From: Campylobacteraceae bacterium | GTDB taxonomy: Bacteria > Campylobacterota > Campylobacteria > Campylobacterales > Sulfurospirillaceae | DNA: 12,662 bases | Reading direction: 5' to 3' | NCBI GenBank assembly: GCA_019162915.1 | Contig: JAFLKZ010000024.1 | Coordinates: 1-12,662 of the forward strand | Part shown: piece after piece, positions 1 through 7,231 of the stretch | How positions within the stretch are numbered: position 1 is the first letter of the stretch | Layout of the letters: each line of letters begins with the position of its first letter | The notes under the pieces: model-generated | The model's database searches: none | Seen by the model: only the letters and a program-made list of their open reading frames with translations | Told to the model about the DNA's origin: nothing | Program-made: the position numbers and the translations under genes

Positions 1-17
1 AAATTGAGGAGAGCTAA

Positions 18-356
18 ATGAAAAAAATTGAAGCAATTATTAAACCTTTTAAACTTGAAGAAGTGAAAGATGCACTTGCTAGCATTGAAGTAACGGGTAT
101 GACAGTGAATGAAGTTAAGGGATATGGCAGACAACAAGGTCATTCAGAACTTTACCGTGGTGCTGAATATGTGGTTGATTTTTTGCCAAAAATTAAACTT
201 GAAGTGATTGTTTCTGATGAAAATTTAGACAAAGTTATCTCAACGATTGTTGAAGCGGCAAAGACTGGTAAAATAGGTGATGGAAAGATTTTTGTGACCA
301 ATGTTGAACGAGTCGTTCGCATTAGAACAGGCGAGGAAAACGAAGACGCTATTTAG
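18..356 (+). CDS. glnK: PII nitrogen regulatory protein (GlnK/GlnB family)
   Basis: A 112-residue cytoplasmic trimeric signal protein that senses ATP/ADP and 2-oxoglutarate and controls nitrogen targets, above all the ammonium channel encoded next to it. The full PII pattern is visible: T-loop with Gln39 and the modifiable Tyr51 in ELYRGAEY, Lys58, B-loop TGKIGDGK (83-90) with Lys90, and the C-terminal Arg101/Arg103. Length matches the family. ATG at 18 is chosen because GAGGAGA lies at 6-12. A TAA at 15-17 abuts the start codon and may end an upstream gene outside the window. The amtB partner 100 bp downstream makes GlnK a better guess than GlnB, but sequence alone does not separate the two. 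Tyr51 is present, but whether a GlnD uridylyltransferase exists cannot be judged here. Confidence 0.95.
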   Translation: MKKIEAIIKPFKLEEVKDALASIEVTGMTVNEVKGYGRQQGHSELYRGAEYVVDFLPKIKLEVIVSDENLDKVISTIVEAAKTGKIGDGKIFVTNVERVVRIRTGEENEDAI

Positions 357-374
357 TTTTAATATTTATTTAAG

Positions 375-401
375 CTTGGTGGTTATTTTTTAACCACTAA
401 G
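375..401 (+). promoter_or_regulatory. glnK-amtB intergenic hairpin
   Basis: An 11-bp stem (375-385 with 391-401, one G-T wobble) closes a loop of five Ts. The following bases (TGTCCGCTATTTT) do not form a clean U-tract, so a strong intrinsic terminator is unlikely. An attenuator, RNA processing site or mRNA stabiliser setting the glnK:amtB ratio fits better. The pairing is seen directly; the role is inferred. Confidence 0.5.
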
Positions 402-417
402 TGTCCGCTATTTTATG

Positions 418-423
418 TACAAT
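418..423 (+). promoter_or_regulatory. possible -10 element for amtB
   Basis: TACAAT lies 32 bp before the chosen amtB ATG and downstream of the intergenic hairpin. No convincing -35 is visible, and Campylobacterota sigma-70 promoters often lack one. Read-through from glnK is equally possible. Confidence 0.25.
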
Positions 424-455
424 ATTTCATTATTTTTTGCCAAAGGTTGCATGTA

Positions 456-1637
456 ATGGATGAACTTCAAATACAATACGCCATAGACACTTTTTTCCTT
501 CTCTTTGCTTCTGTTTTAATTATCCTTATGGTTCCAGGTTTTGCTATGCTTGAAGCAGGACTGGTGCGTACCAAAAACGTTGTTGCCGTTTTAACAGGCA
601 ACGTCATGCTTTATGCTATTACCTCTTTTGTATTTTTACTATGGGGATACAATGTCATGTTTGGGGGAAATGGTTTTTTCCTAAGCGGTGTTGTTGTGGA
701 AGGCTATAGTCCTTATGCTTACTTCTTTTTCCAAATGGCATTTGTGGGTAAAACCGTCTCCATTATGAGCGGTGGTGTGAGTGAGCGTATACGCATTCTT
801 CCTTTTATGATTTTTGCTGTTTTAATGAGTGGATTTATCTATCCTGTTGTGGGCAGTTTCATTTGGGGCGGTGGATTTTTAAAAGATGTTCACGACCTTG
901 CGGGCAGTACGGTTATTCATTCTGTTGGAGGATGGGCACTTCTTGCTGGTATCTTAGTATTAGGTGCAAGACGAGGCAAATACACCAAAGAAGGGCATGT
1001 TCGACCCATCCCCGCTTCTAACATTCCCTTAGTAACGTTGGGTGGATTGCTTCTGTGGATTGGTTGGTTTGGTTTTAATGGCGGAAGTGCTTTTCACATC
1101 TCCACCAAAGAGGCAGCTGACCTCGTAGGACTCATCATACTCAACACCAATACAGCAGGACTTACTGGTGCGATTAGTGCAGCAGCTATTATTTATTTGC
1201 AATACAAAAAACTAGATATCACGATGATTCTCAATGGTGCTTTAGGGGGATTAGTCGCTATCACGGCAAGTGCTGATGTTGTTGGGCTTTGGCAACCGAT
1301 ATTTATCGGGGCTATTGGCGGTGCGTTAGTTGTATTTGCAATTCCTCTTTTTGATAAATTAAGAATTGATGACCCCGTAGGTGCTTTGTCTGTGCATTTA
1401 GTCAATGGCATTTGGGGCACCATAGCCGTAGCCCTCTTTGCCGATTTTTCACTTCTAACACAGCTGAAAGGCATCGCTATTGTAGGACTATTTACTTTCC
1501 CTCTTTCTTACTTGGCCTTTGTTATCATCAAAAAAGTCGTAGGGCTAAGAAGTGATGAAGAACACGAATATGTCGGACTTGACTTAGAAGAATGTGGACT
1601 TGAAGGCTATCCTGAATTTGTAAAATCTAAAGTATAA
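456..1637 (+). CDS. amtB: Ammonium transporter AmtB
   Basis: A 393-residue polytopic inner-membrane channel of the Amt/Mep/Rh family that conducts ammonium into the cell and is blocked by unmodified PII bound at its cytoplasmic face. Family marks in order: GFAMLEAGLVRTKN signature, the FQMAF segment near the outer Phe gate, SGGVSERI, pore His155 in STVIHSVGGW, the WIGWFGFNGGS segment, TNTAGLTGA, and the second pore His314 in GALSVHLVNGIWG. The twin-histidine pair is intact, so it should be functional. The start is ATG 456, with AAAGG at 442-446. A TTG at 447 touches that ribosome site and is too close to be used. The protein begins almost directly with the first helix, with no long cleavable signal. 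The cytoplasmic tail (about residues 365-393) is acidic. It ends just before a rho-independent terminator. Confidence 0.96.
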   Translation: MDELQIQYAIDTFFLLFASVLIILMVPGFAMLEAGLVRTKNVVAVLTGNVMLYAITSFVFLLWGYNVMFGGNGFFLSGVVVEGYSPYAYFFFQMAFVGKTVSIMSGGVSERIRILPFMIFAVLMSGFIYPVVGSFIWGGGFLKDVHDLAGSTVIHSVGGWALLAGILVLGARRGKYTKEGHVRPIPASNIPLVTLGGLLLWIGWFGFNGGSAFHISTKEAADLVGLIILNTNTAGLTGAISAAAIIYLQYKKLDITMILNGALGGLVAITASADVVGLWQPIFIGAIGGALVVFAIPLFDKLRIDDPVGALSVHLVNGIWGTIAVALFADFSLLTQLKGIAIVGLFTFPLSYLAFVIIKKVVGLRSDEEHEYVGLDLEECGLEGYPEFVKSKV

Positions 1638-1649
1638 CTCGCTATTTTG

Positions 1650-1672
1650 GGAAGAGCTTGCCTCTTCCTTTT
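1650..1672 (+). terminator. Rho-independent terminator after amtB
   Basis: A 7-bp GC-containing stem (GGAAGAG at 1650-1656 with CTCTTCC at 1662-1668), a 5-nt loop and a TTTT run at 1669-1672, 12 bp after the amtB stop. It closes the nitrogen module and separates it from the Fic/RM cassette. Confidence 0.85.
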
Positions 1673-1675
1673 CCT

Positions 1676-1683
1676 TACATGTA
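1676..1683. repeat. TACATGTA palindrome (intergenic copy 1)
   Basis: Perfect 8-bp palindrome preceded by T, directly after the amtB terminator and 20 bp before the -10 of the fic promoter. It is one of nine copies in the window; the others start at 2807, 4131, 6102, 6272, 7119, 9887, 10295 and 11785. Confidence 0.8.
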
Positions 1684-1703
1684 GAGATTTCCCATCACTT
1701 TGA

Positions 1704-1709
1704 TATAAT
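1704..1709 (+). promoter_or_regulatory. -10 element of the fic-RM operon
   Basis: Perfect TATAAT inside TGATATAATA (1701-1710), 29 bp before the fic ATG. No good -35 sits at the usual distance. The same ten bases occur at 12126-12135 before the last gene, which supports both as vegetative promoters. Confidence 0.6.
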
Positions 1710-1738
1710 ACTTTTATAGCTAAAAATAAGGCAAAGTG

Positions 1739-2701
1739 ATGCATGTAGCCAACCCACCTTTTACCATAACTTCCAAAATCATATTTTTAATTGGGCAAAT
1801 TAGTGAGTGCGTGGGGAAAATATCTTTGATAGAAACACAAATTACCACGCCAAAACTTCGCAAAGAAAATTTTATTAAAACTATCACTGGCACATTGGAG
1901 ATAGAGGGCAACACGCTTGGTGAGGAAAAAGTCACTGCTATCTTGGAGGGCAAAAAAGTTCTTGGAAGTGTCAAAGAGATAGCCGAAGTGCATGGAGCCA
2001 TCAAAGTTTATGAAGATATGGGTAAGTGGGACTATAAAAAAGAAAAAGACTTACTTGAAGCACATGGTATTTTAATGGGAGAGATTTTAACCCACGCTGG
2101 TAAATATCGCCTTAGTCAAGTGGGAATAAGTGGCAAAGAGGGCGTAACGCATATTGCACCACCATTTGATAGAGTGCCACTTTTGATGAGCGATTTGTTT
2201 ATATGGCTTAAAAATACCAAAGAGCATCCTCTCATTGTAAGTTCTATTTTTCACTACGAATTTGAATTTATCCACCCTTTTGGTGATGGCAATGGTCGCA
2301 TGGGAAGACTTTGGCAGACACTTATCTTGCATCAATGGAAGCCTTTATTTGCGATGATTCCCATAGAAAGCGTTGTGCGAGAAAAGCAACAAAGTTACTA
2401 TAAAGCCTTAGAAGAGAGTGGAGTGGAGGGCGAGAGTACACTATTTGTAGAATTTATGCTTGAAGCCATCTTTGAAGCATGTCAAAATATTTTTGAAAGT
2501 AACCAAAAAAGTAACCAAAAAAGTAACCAAAAAATCTTAGAGCTCATGGTAAATAATCCAAAAATAACCATCGCTGGGCTTATGCAAGAACTAAATTTAA
2601 GTGAATCAGGCATCAAAAAAATCATCTCAAAATTAAAAATAGAAAACAAAATAAAACGCACTGGAAGCCTTAAAGGCGGAGAGTGGGAGGTTATAGCATG
2701 A
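1739..2701 (+). CDS. Class II Fic family protein (AMP transferase) with C-terminal winged helix
   Basis: A 320-residue Fic protein. Fic enzymes transfer AMP, or occasionally other nucleotides, from the nucleotide triphosphate to a hydroxyl side chain of a target protein. The catalytic motif HPFGDGNGRMGR starts at His179 and matches HxFx(D/E)GNGRxxR completely. An inhibitory motif of (S/T)xxxE(G/N) form, T52-LEI-E56-G57, lies before the Fic core, which makes it class II, self-inhibited in cis. A SNQK linker repeated three times (12-nt units at 2498-2533) leads to a winged helix-turn-helix (PKITIAGLMQELNLSESGIK). Start ATG 1739 has AAGG at 1728-1731; GTG 1736 is less likely. The TGA stop overlaps the next ATG (ATGA), so the RM gene is translationally coupled. 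Substrate and DNA site cannot be read from the sequence. Confidence 0.88.
   Translation: MHVANPPFTITSKIIFLIGQISECVGKISLIETQITTPKLRKENFIKTITGTLEIEGNTLGEEKVTAILEGKKVLGSVKEIAEVHGAIKVYEDMGKWDYKKEKDLLEAHGILMGEILTHAGKYRLSQVGISGKEGVTHIAPPFDRVPLLMSDLFIWLKNTKEHPLIVSSIFHYEFEFIHPFGDGNGRMGRLWQTLILHQWKPLFAMIPIESVVREKQQSYYKALEESGVEGESTLFVEFMLEAIFEACQNIFESNQKSNQKSNQKILELMVNNPKITIAGLMQELNLSESGIKKIISKLKIENKIKRTGSLKGGEWEVIA
2498..2533 (+). repeat. Three 12-nt tandem repeats in the fic linker
   Basis: The unit AGTAACCAAAAA is repeated three times without mismatch and encodes SNQK x3 between the Fic core and the winged helix. Because the unit is a multiple of three, slippage would change linker length without breaking the frame. 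Confidence 0.9.
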
Positions 2702-5700
2702 AACAAATTATCCAAACCCCTCGAGATTTTATCAATCCTCTTCTTTCTAAAAAAAGTGTTATCAGCGATGACTTTGAAAAATTCGAAGCAAACCTCACAA
2801 AACTTTTACATGTAAACATCACAGAGAGTGAAGAACATCAAAAAAATGCGCTGAGAGATTTTTTGATTCACTCTTTTGGTTACACGATAAATACCAAAGG
2901 AAAAATCGACTGGGCTATCTTTCAAAATGACAAAGTGGAAGTGCTTTTAGAAGCAAAAAGACTTGACAATATAAGTGAGATGATAACGCCAAGTGAGTTT
3001 AATCGTAAAGCATTGCATGAGGCAATTTTGTATTTTATGCAAGAGCGAGACGAGGGCAATAATGATTTAAAACATATCATTATACTCACTGCCTTTAAGT
3101 GGTTTGTCTTTGATGCTAAAGAATTTGATAGATTTTTTTGGAACGATAAAAACATCAAAAAGATTTATACCAACTTTAAAGACCCCTCTGTTTTAGGGGA
3201 TAAAACAAAAGATTTTTATAACAATATCGCTAAAAACTTGAAAGAAAATATAACAGATGAGATTGAAATCAAGTGTGCATATTTTGATTTGTCTAAGCCT
3301 CAAAGTCAAAAAGACTGCATTGCTATCTACAAACTTTTAAGCCCTAATTCTCTTCTAAAAGCTTTTAATCCTAACGATGCTAACACACTTAACCGTGAGT
3401 TTTACAGTGAGCTTTTGTATATCTTAGGACTTGAAGAAGTTAAAGAAGGCGGTAAAAAACTCATCGGTAGAGCAAAGAATCCGCAAAATGGCTCATTTTA
3501 TGAAAACATAGCAGGTAAACTTTCCCAGTACAATAAACCTAATGACTTTGAGTCCATCATCAAACTGATGATTATTTGGATAAATCGTATTTTATTTTTA
3601 AAGTTACTCGAATCCCAAATCGTTAAATGGAATGCCAATCCCTCATTTTTATTTTTAAATGCAACCAAGATAAACGATTTTGACAAACTGGAGATGTTGT
3701 TTTTTGAAGTGTTAGCCAAAAAACCACAGGAGCGAAATCACCGTGAATTTGACTACATCCCTTACCTCAACAGTTCGCTTTTTGAATTGCACGAGATGGA
3801 AGAAAAAAGCCTAAAAATCTCCAATCTCTCTGATGATACGACCATCGCTTACTATGCTAAAACTGTTATCAAAGATGAAAAGTCCACCAAAAAAACAGGG
3901 CAAATCTGTACCCTTCACTATCTTTTCGAGTTTTTAGATGCGTATGATTTTAGCTCCGAGGGAAGCGAAGAAGTCGTAAGCGATAACAAAACCCTTATCA
4001 ACGCTTCGGTTTTGGGGCTTATCTTTGAAAAACTCAACGGCTATAAAGATGGAAGTTTTTACACACCGAGCTTCATCACGATGTACATGGCAAAAGAGTC
4101 ATTGACTAAGGCTGTTTTGGCAAAATTCTTTACATGTAAAGGTTGGAACTGCCAAAATTTAACTGATTTGCACAACAAGATAGAAGACATCAAAGAAGCC
4201 AACGACATCATCAACTCTCTCACACTGTGCGACCCAGCAGTGGGAAGTGGGCACTTTTTGGTTTCCGCCCTCAATGAAATCCTCACCATCAAATCCACGC
4301 TTGGTGTTTTGTGCGATGCGGAGGGAAAACGACTCAAAGGCTATCGCTTAGAACTTGCCAATGATGAGCTTATCATCAAAGATGACGAGGGCGAGATATT
4401 TGACTATCAAAGAAGCAGTAGCGAGAAAACACGAGTACAAAAAGCGCTTTTCAAAGAGAAGCAACGCATCATCGAAAACTCACTCTTTGGCGTAGACATC
4501 AACCCAAACTCGGTCAATATCTGCCGTCTAAGGCTTTGGATAGAACTGCTTAAAAATGCTTACTATAAAGAAGATGGCACACTCGACACTTTGCCAAACA
4601 TCGACATCAACATCAAGTGTGGTAACTCACTTATCTCTCGTTTTGACTTAAAAGACGAACTTAAAATCAAAAATATCAAAAACGAGATAGAAAACTACAA
4701 ACAAAAGGTGAGTGACTACAAAGAAAATCTAGGCACTAAAAAAGACGTTTTAGAGTCCATCAATGCTTTGAAAGTAAAGTTCAATCTTTCGTTAAAAACC
4801 GAATGGAAAGTGCAAAAAGCCTTAGAGCTCAAACTCAAAGAGTATGTCACTGACTTTGGGCATACGGGCTTAAGCGATATGCTCATCTTAACCGCATTTA
4901 GAAATCAATATGGTCAAATCAAAAGCCTATTTGGCGATGAGGTCGATGAGAAAAAACGCCTCAAACTGTTAGGTGAAGTCCAAAAAGGTGAAGCGCAAGT
5001 TGATGAGATTGAAAAAGGAAAAATCTACGAAAATGCCTTTGAATGGCGTTTTGAGTTTCCCGAAGTGCTGGATGAAAAGGGTAATTTTGTAGGATTTGAT
5101 GTGGTCATTGGGAATCCGCCGTATATTGATTCTGAAGCAATGGTAAAAAAGATGCCGATTGAAAGAGAATTTTATTCAAAGCACTATGAATCAGCAAGAG
5201 GAAATTGGGATTTATATATTTTGTTTTTAGATTTAAGTTTGAAAATAGCAAAAAATAAATCTTTTCAGACAATGATTGTTCCAAATAAAGTTTTATCAAT
5301 GGACTATGCAAAAACATACAGAGATATAATCAATAATAAAAATAGTTTATGCGAAATTGCCGATGTAGCTTATTTTGATGTCTTTCAAGAAGCGGATGTC
5401 TATCCCATTATTTTAAGTATTGGTGAATCAAAAAAAATAAAAATATCAAAAAATATTATTACAGGAGACGATAAAATTATAGAAGATGAAAAATTGATAA
5501 ACTGGTCTTTTTATCTTCAAGATAATTTTGAATTATATAAAAAAATTACCAGTAAATTTAGCAAGCTAGGAAATATTGAAGGGCTTTTTGTTTCATCTTC
5601 TGCAACAGTTTCTGAAGCATATGAACTTGGAGAAATTATTACTGATGATAAAAATGGTGCATTGAAAATTATAAATACAGGGACAATAGATCCTTATTTG

Positions 5701-6222
5701 TCACTTTGGGGGATAAATAACATGTTATATTTAAAGAAAAAATATAGCTACCCAACAGTTGATATACCTAAAATAAAACTCAAAATATGGACACAACTTC
5801 CTAAAATCATTATTGCTGGAATGAGCGTTAGGATAGAGGCTTTTCTTGATGAGGATGCAAAATATTTACCCGCAAAGTCTACAGTTGTAGTTCATGAAGT
5901 TAAAAGCAATATCGATATGAAATATCTACTCTCACTTTTAAATTCTCATTTTATTTCTTGGATATTCAAAATAGCAAATCAGTTTAATGCAATGGCTGGT
6001 GGCTATATGAATGTTAATAAAACTAATATTTTTGAACTACCTATTCCAAATATTAGCAAAGAAAACCAACAACCTTTTATCACTTTAGTCGATAAAATCC
6101 TTACATGTAAAGCTTCAAACCCCAAAGCTGACACCTCAGAACTTGAAAAAGAGATAGACACATTGGTCTATGCGCTGTATGGGTTAAATGATGAAGAAAT
6201 CGCCATCGTGGAGGGTCGATAA
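2698..6222 (+). CDS. Single-chain type IIG-like restriction-modification enzyme (Eco57I/TaqI-type)
   Basis: A 1174-residue protein expected to both methylate adenine at N6 and cut DNA. Domains in order: an N-terminal PD-(D/E)XK nuclease fold with Asp71 in KIDWAIF and E85-A-K87 in LLEAKR; a helical linker; the methyltransferase core with SAM motif I DPAVGSGHF from Asp512, motif II with Asp600 in FGVDINPNS, and catalytic motif IV NPPY at 806-809; a lysine/glutamate-rich helical insertion (about 650-700) between them; then a TaqI-like target-recognition region and the typical YGLNDEEIAIVE tail. All catalytic motifs are intact. ATG 2698 is preferred (GGGAGG at 2685-2690, ATGA overlap with fic) over the in-frame GTG at 2683. 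No separate methyltransferase or specificity subunit is present. The recognition sequence cannot be predicted. The target-recognition part is much more AT-rich than the methyltransferase core. Confidence 0.9.
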   Translation: MKQIIQTPRDFINPLLSKKSVISDDFEKFEANLTKLLHVNITESEEHQKNALRDFLIHSFGYTINTKGKIDWAIFQNDKVEVLLEAKRLDNISEMITPSEFNRKALHEAILYFMQERDEGNNDLKHIIILTAFKWFVFDAKEFDRFFWNDKNIKKIYTNFKDPSVLGDKTKDFYNNIAKNLKENITDEIEIKCAYFDLSKPQSQKDCIAIYKLLSPNSLLKAFNPNDANTLNREFYSELLYILGLEEVKEGGKKLIGRAKNPQNGSFYENIAGKLSQYNKPNDFESIIKLMIIWINRILFLKLLESQIVKWNANPSFLFLNATKINDFDKLEMLFFEVLAKKPQERNHREFDYIPYLNSSLFELHEMEEKSLKISNLSDDTTIAYYAKTVIKDEKSTKKTGQICTLHYLFEFLDAYDFSSEGSEEVVSDNKTLINASVLGLIFEKLNGYKDGSFYTPSFITMYMAKESLTKAVLAKFFTCKGWNCQNLTDLHNKIEDIKEANDIINSLTLCDPAVGSGHFLVSALNEILTIKSTLGVLCDAEGKRLKGYRLELANDELIIKDDEGEIFDYQRSSSEKTRVQKALFKEKQRIIENSLFGVDINPNSVNICRLRLWIELLKNAYYKEDGTLDTLPNIDINIKCGNSLISRFDLKDELKIKNIKNEIENYKQKVSDYKENLGTKKDVLESINALKVKFNLSLKTEWKVQKALELKLKEYVTDFGHTGLSDMLILTAFRNQYGQIKSLFGDEVDEKKRLKLLGEVQKGEAQVDEIEKGKIYENAFEWRFEFPEVLDEKGNFVGFDVVIGNPPYIDSEAMVKKMPIEREFYSKHYESARGNWDLYILFLDLSLKIAKNKSFQTMIVPNKVLSMDYAKTYRDIINNKNSLCEIADVAYFDVFQEADVYPIILSIGESKKIKISKNIITGDDKIIEDEKLINWSFYLQDNFELYKKITSKFSKLGNIEGLFVSSSATVSEAYELGEIITDDKNGALKIINTGTIDPYLSLWGINNMLYLKKKYSYPTVDIPKIKLKIWTQLPKIIIAGMSVRIEAFLDEDAKYLPAKSTVVVHEVKSNIDMKYLLSLLNSHFISWIFKIANQFNAMAGGYMNVNKTNIFELPIPNISKENQQPFITLVDKILTCKASNPKADTSELEKEIDTLVYALYGLNDEEIAIVEGR

Positions 6223-6271
6223 GCATTGCAAATTGAAATGTTTTGATGAAATTTTCGCTGATATGCTACTC

Positions 6272-6279
6272 TACATGTA
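6272..6279. repeat. TACATGTA palindrome (intergenic copy 2)
   Basis: Copy lying in the short gap between the RM gene and the DinD-like gene, 20 bp before the latter's start. It is preceded by C rather than the usual T. Confidence 0.8.
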
Positions 6280-6299
6280 AAGAACATTGAGGAGTGAAC

Positions 6300-7115
6300 A
6301 TGAACAATATTCAGCTTTTTGAAGACAAAAAAATCCGCAGTCATTGGGACAATGAACAAGAGTTGTGGTTTTTTAGTATTGTCGATGTGGTCGGGGTTTT
6401 AACGCAAAGTGTTGATGGTAGAAAATACTGGAATAAACTCAAGCAAAGGCTGAAAATTGAGGGCAATGAAACGGTGACAAATTGTCACCAGTTGAAACTA
6501 AGAGCAACGGATGGCAAACAAAGGCTTACCGATGTTGCTTCAACCCAGCAACTTCTTCGTCTTATCCAGTCAATTCCCTCACCTAATGCAGAACCTTTTA
6601 AACTCTGGTTGGCGCAAGTGGGTTATGAGCGCATAGAGGCGATGCAAGACCCCCAGAAGTCTATGGATCAGGCTATGGCGGATTATCACAAACTAGGCTA
6701 TTCAAAAGCATGGATAAATCAACGGCTAAAAAGTATCGAAGTGCGCAAAGAACTTACGGACGAATGGGAAGAAAAAGGGGTAAAAGAGGCAAAAGAGTTC
6801 GCGATGCTCACCGACATTATCACTAAAGCGTGGAGTGGGCACAGTGCCAAAGAGTATAAAAATTTTAAAGGGCTCAAAAAAGAAAATTTAAGAGACAATA
6901 TGACAAATTTAGAGCTTGTTTTAAATATGCTAGCCGAAGCAACTACCACAGAAATCTCCAAAGAAACAAGTCCCGATACGATAGAAGCGCATAGAAAAGT
7001 TGCCCAAAATGGTGGAACGATAGCGGGAAATGCACGAAAAGCGATAGAAACACAAACGGGAAAAAAGATTGTGACTTCTAAAAATGCTAAAATTTTAGTG
7101 GACAAGAAAAAATAA
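6300..7115 (+). CDS. BRO-N / DinD-like protein
   Basis: A 271-residue soluble protein. The first ~110 residues have the BRO-N/phage-antirepressor look (LWFFSIVDVVGVL, ADGK-like ATDGKQRLTDVA, then LIQSIPSPNAEPFKLWLAQVG). The remainder resembles the DinD family (YKNFKGLKKENLRDNMTNLEL, and HRKVAQNGGTIAGNARKAIE near the end); length is close to E. coli DinD (274 residues). DinD is known as a LexA-controlled protein that inhibits RecA filament activities; BRO-N proteins often bind DNA. Start ATG 6300 follows GAGGAG at 6289-6294; GTG 6294 lies inside that site and is rejected. It sits 77 bp after the RM gene, same strand, and probably belongs to the same cassette. A weak TGATATGCT (6259-6267) could be its own -10. 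No LexA box is recognisable. Whether it regulates the RM gene, acts on RecA or is a phage remnant is open. Confidence 0.75.
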   Translation: MNNIQLFEDKKIRSHWDNEQELWFFSIVDVVGVLTQSVDGRKYWNKLKQRLKIEGNETVTNCHQLKLRATDGKQRLTDVASTQQLLRLIQSIPSPNAEPFKLWLAQVGYERIEAMQDPQKSMDQAMADYHKLGYSKAWINQRLKSIEVRKELTDEWEEKGVKEAKEFAMLTDIITKAWSGHSAKEYKNFKGLKKENLRDNMTNLELVLNMLAEATTTEISKETSPDTIEAHRKVAQNGGTIAGNARKAIETQTGKKIVTSKNAKILVDKKK

Positions 7116-7118
7116 CTT

Positions 7119-7126
7119 TACATGTA
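7119..7126. repeat. TACATGTA palindrome (intergenic copy 3)
   Basis: Copy 4 bp after the stop of the DinD-like gene and 10 bp before the long inverted repeat. Together with the copy at 1676 it brackets the Fic/RM/DinD cassette. Confidence 0.8.
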
Positions 7127-7135
7127 ACATTTAAA

Positions 7136-7217
7136 TAGACTTCTTTCAAAACTATCTCGTGAGGCTCAGACCAACGGGAGGATTTGTCCTCTAAGAGATA
7201 GTTTTAAAAGAAGTCTA
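7136..7217. repeat. 82-bp near-perfect inverted repeat (MITE-like or structured RNA)
   Basis: Two 23-nt arms, 7136-7158 and 7195-7217, are reverse complements with one mismatch. They flank a 36-nt centre that holds a second hairpin (GAGGA 7178-7182 with TCCTC 7187-7191, loop TTTG). Outer ends read TAGACTTC and GAAGTCTA, so a TA target duplication, as IS630-type elements make, is possible but not provable from one copy. No U-tract follows the right arm, which speaks against a simple terminator in the plus direction. It fills nearly all of the space between the DinD-like gene and the ribosome site of the cyclase, so as RNA it would also lie in the cyclase leader. No transposase is nearby. Confidence 0.75.
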
Positions 7218-7231
7218 ATAAGGAAATTACG

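Noticed and set aside
1193..1474. Minus-strand open frame of 93 codons inside amtB
   Set aside because: It lies fully inside a gene with intact channel residues and shows no family resemblance; it is an antisense shadow.
1673..1738. Phage attachment site or integrase-mediated insertion of the cassette
   Set aside because: No tRNA gene, integrase or transposase is present, and the two edges share only the TACATGTA motif, which is scattered across the whole window.
6473..6489. Perfect 17-nt palindrome (GGTGACAA-A-TTGTCACC) inside the DinD-like gene, considered as an operator
   Set aside because: An 8-bp repeat with a 1-nt centre is not rare enough in 12.7 kb, and the bases encode a segment (TVTNCHQ) that seems conserved in the BRO-N family.
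6719..7105. Minus-strand open frame of 128 codons inside the DinD-like gene
   Set aside because: Antisense to a protein with recognisable family sequence; hydrophobic, serine/phenylalanine-rich composition typical of shadows of lysine/glutamate-rich genes.
7136..7217. Reading the inverted repeat as a CRISPR unit or as the cassette's intrinsic terminator
   Set aside because: There is one copy only, no spacer series and no cas gene; no U-run follows the stem on the plus strand.
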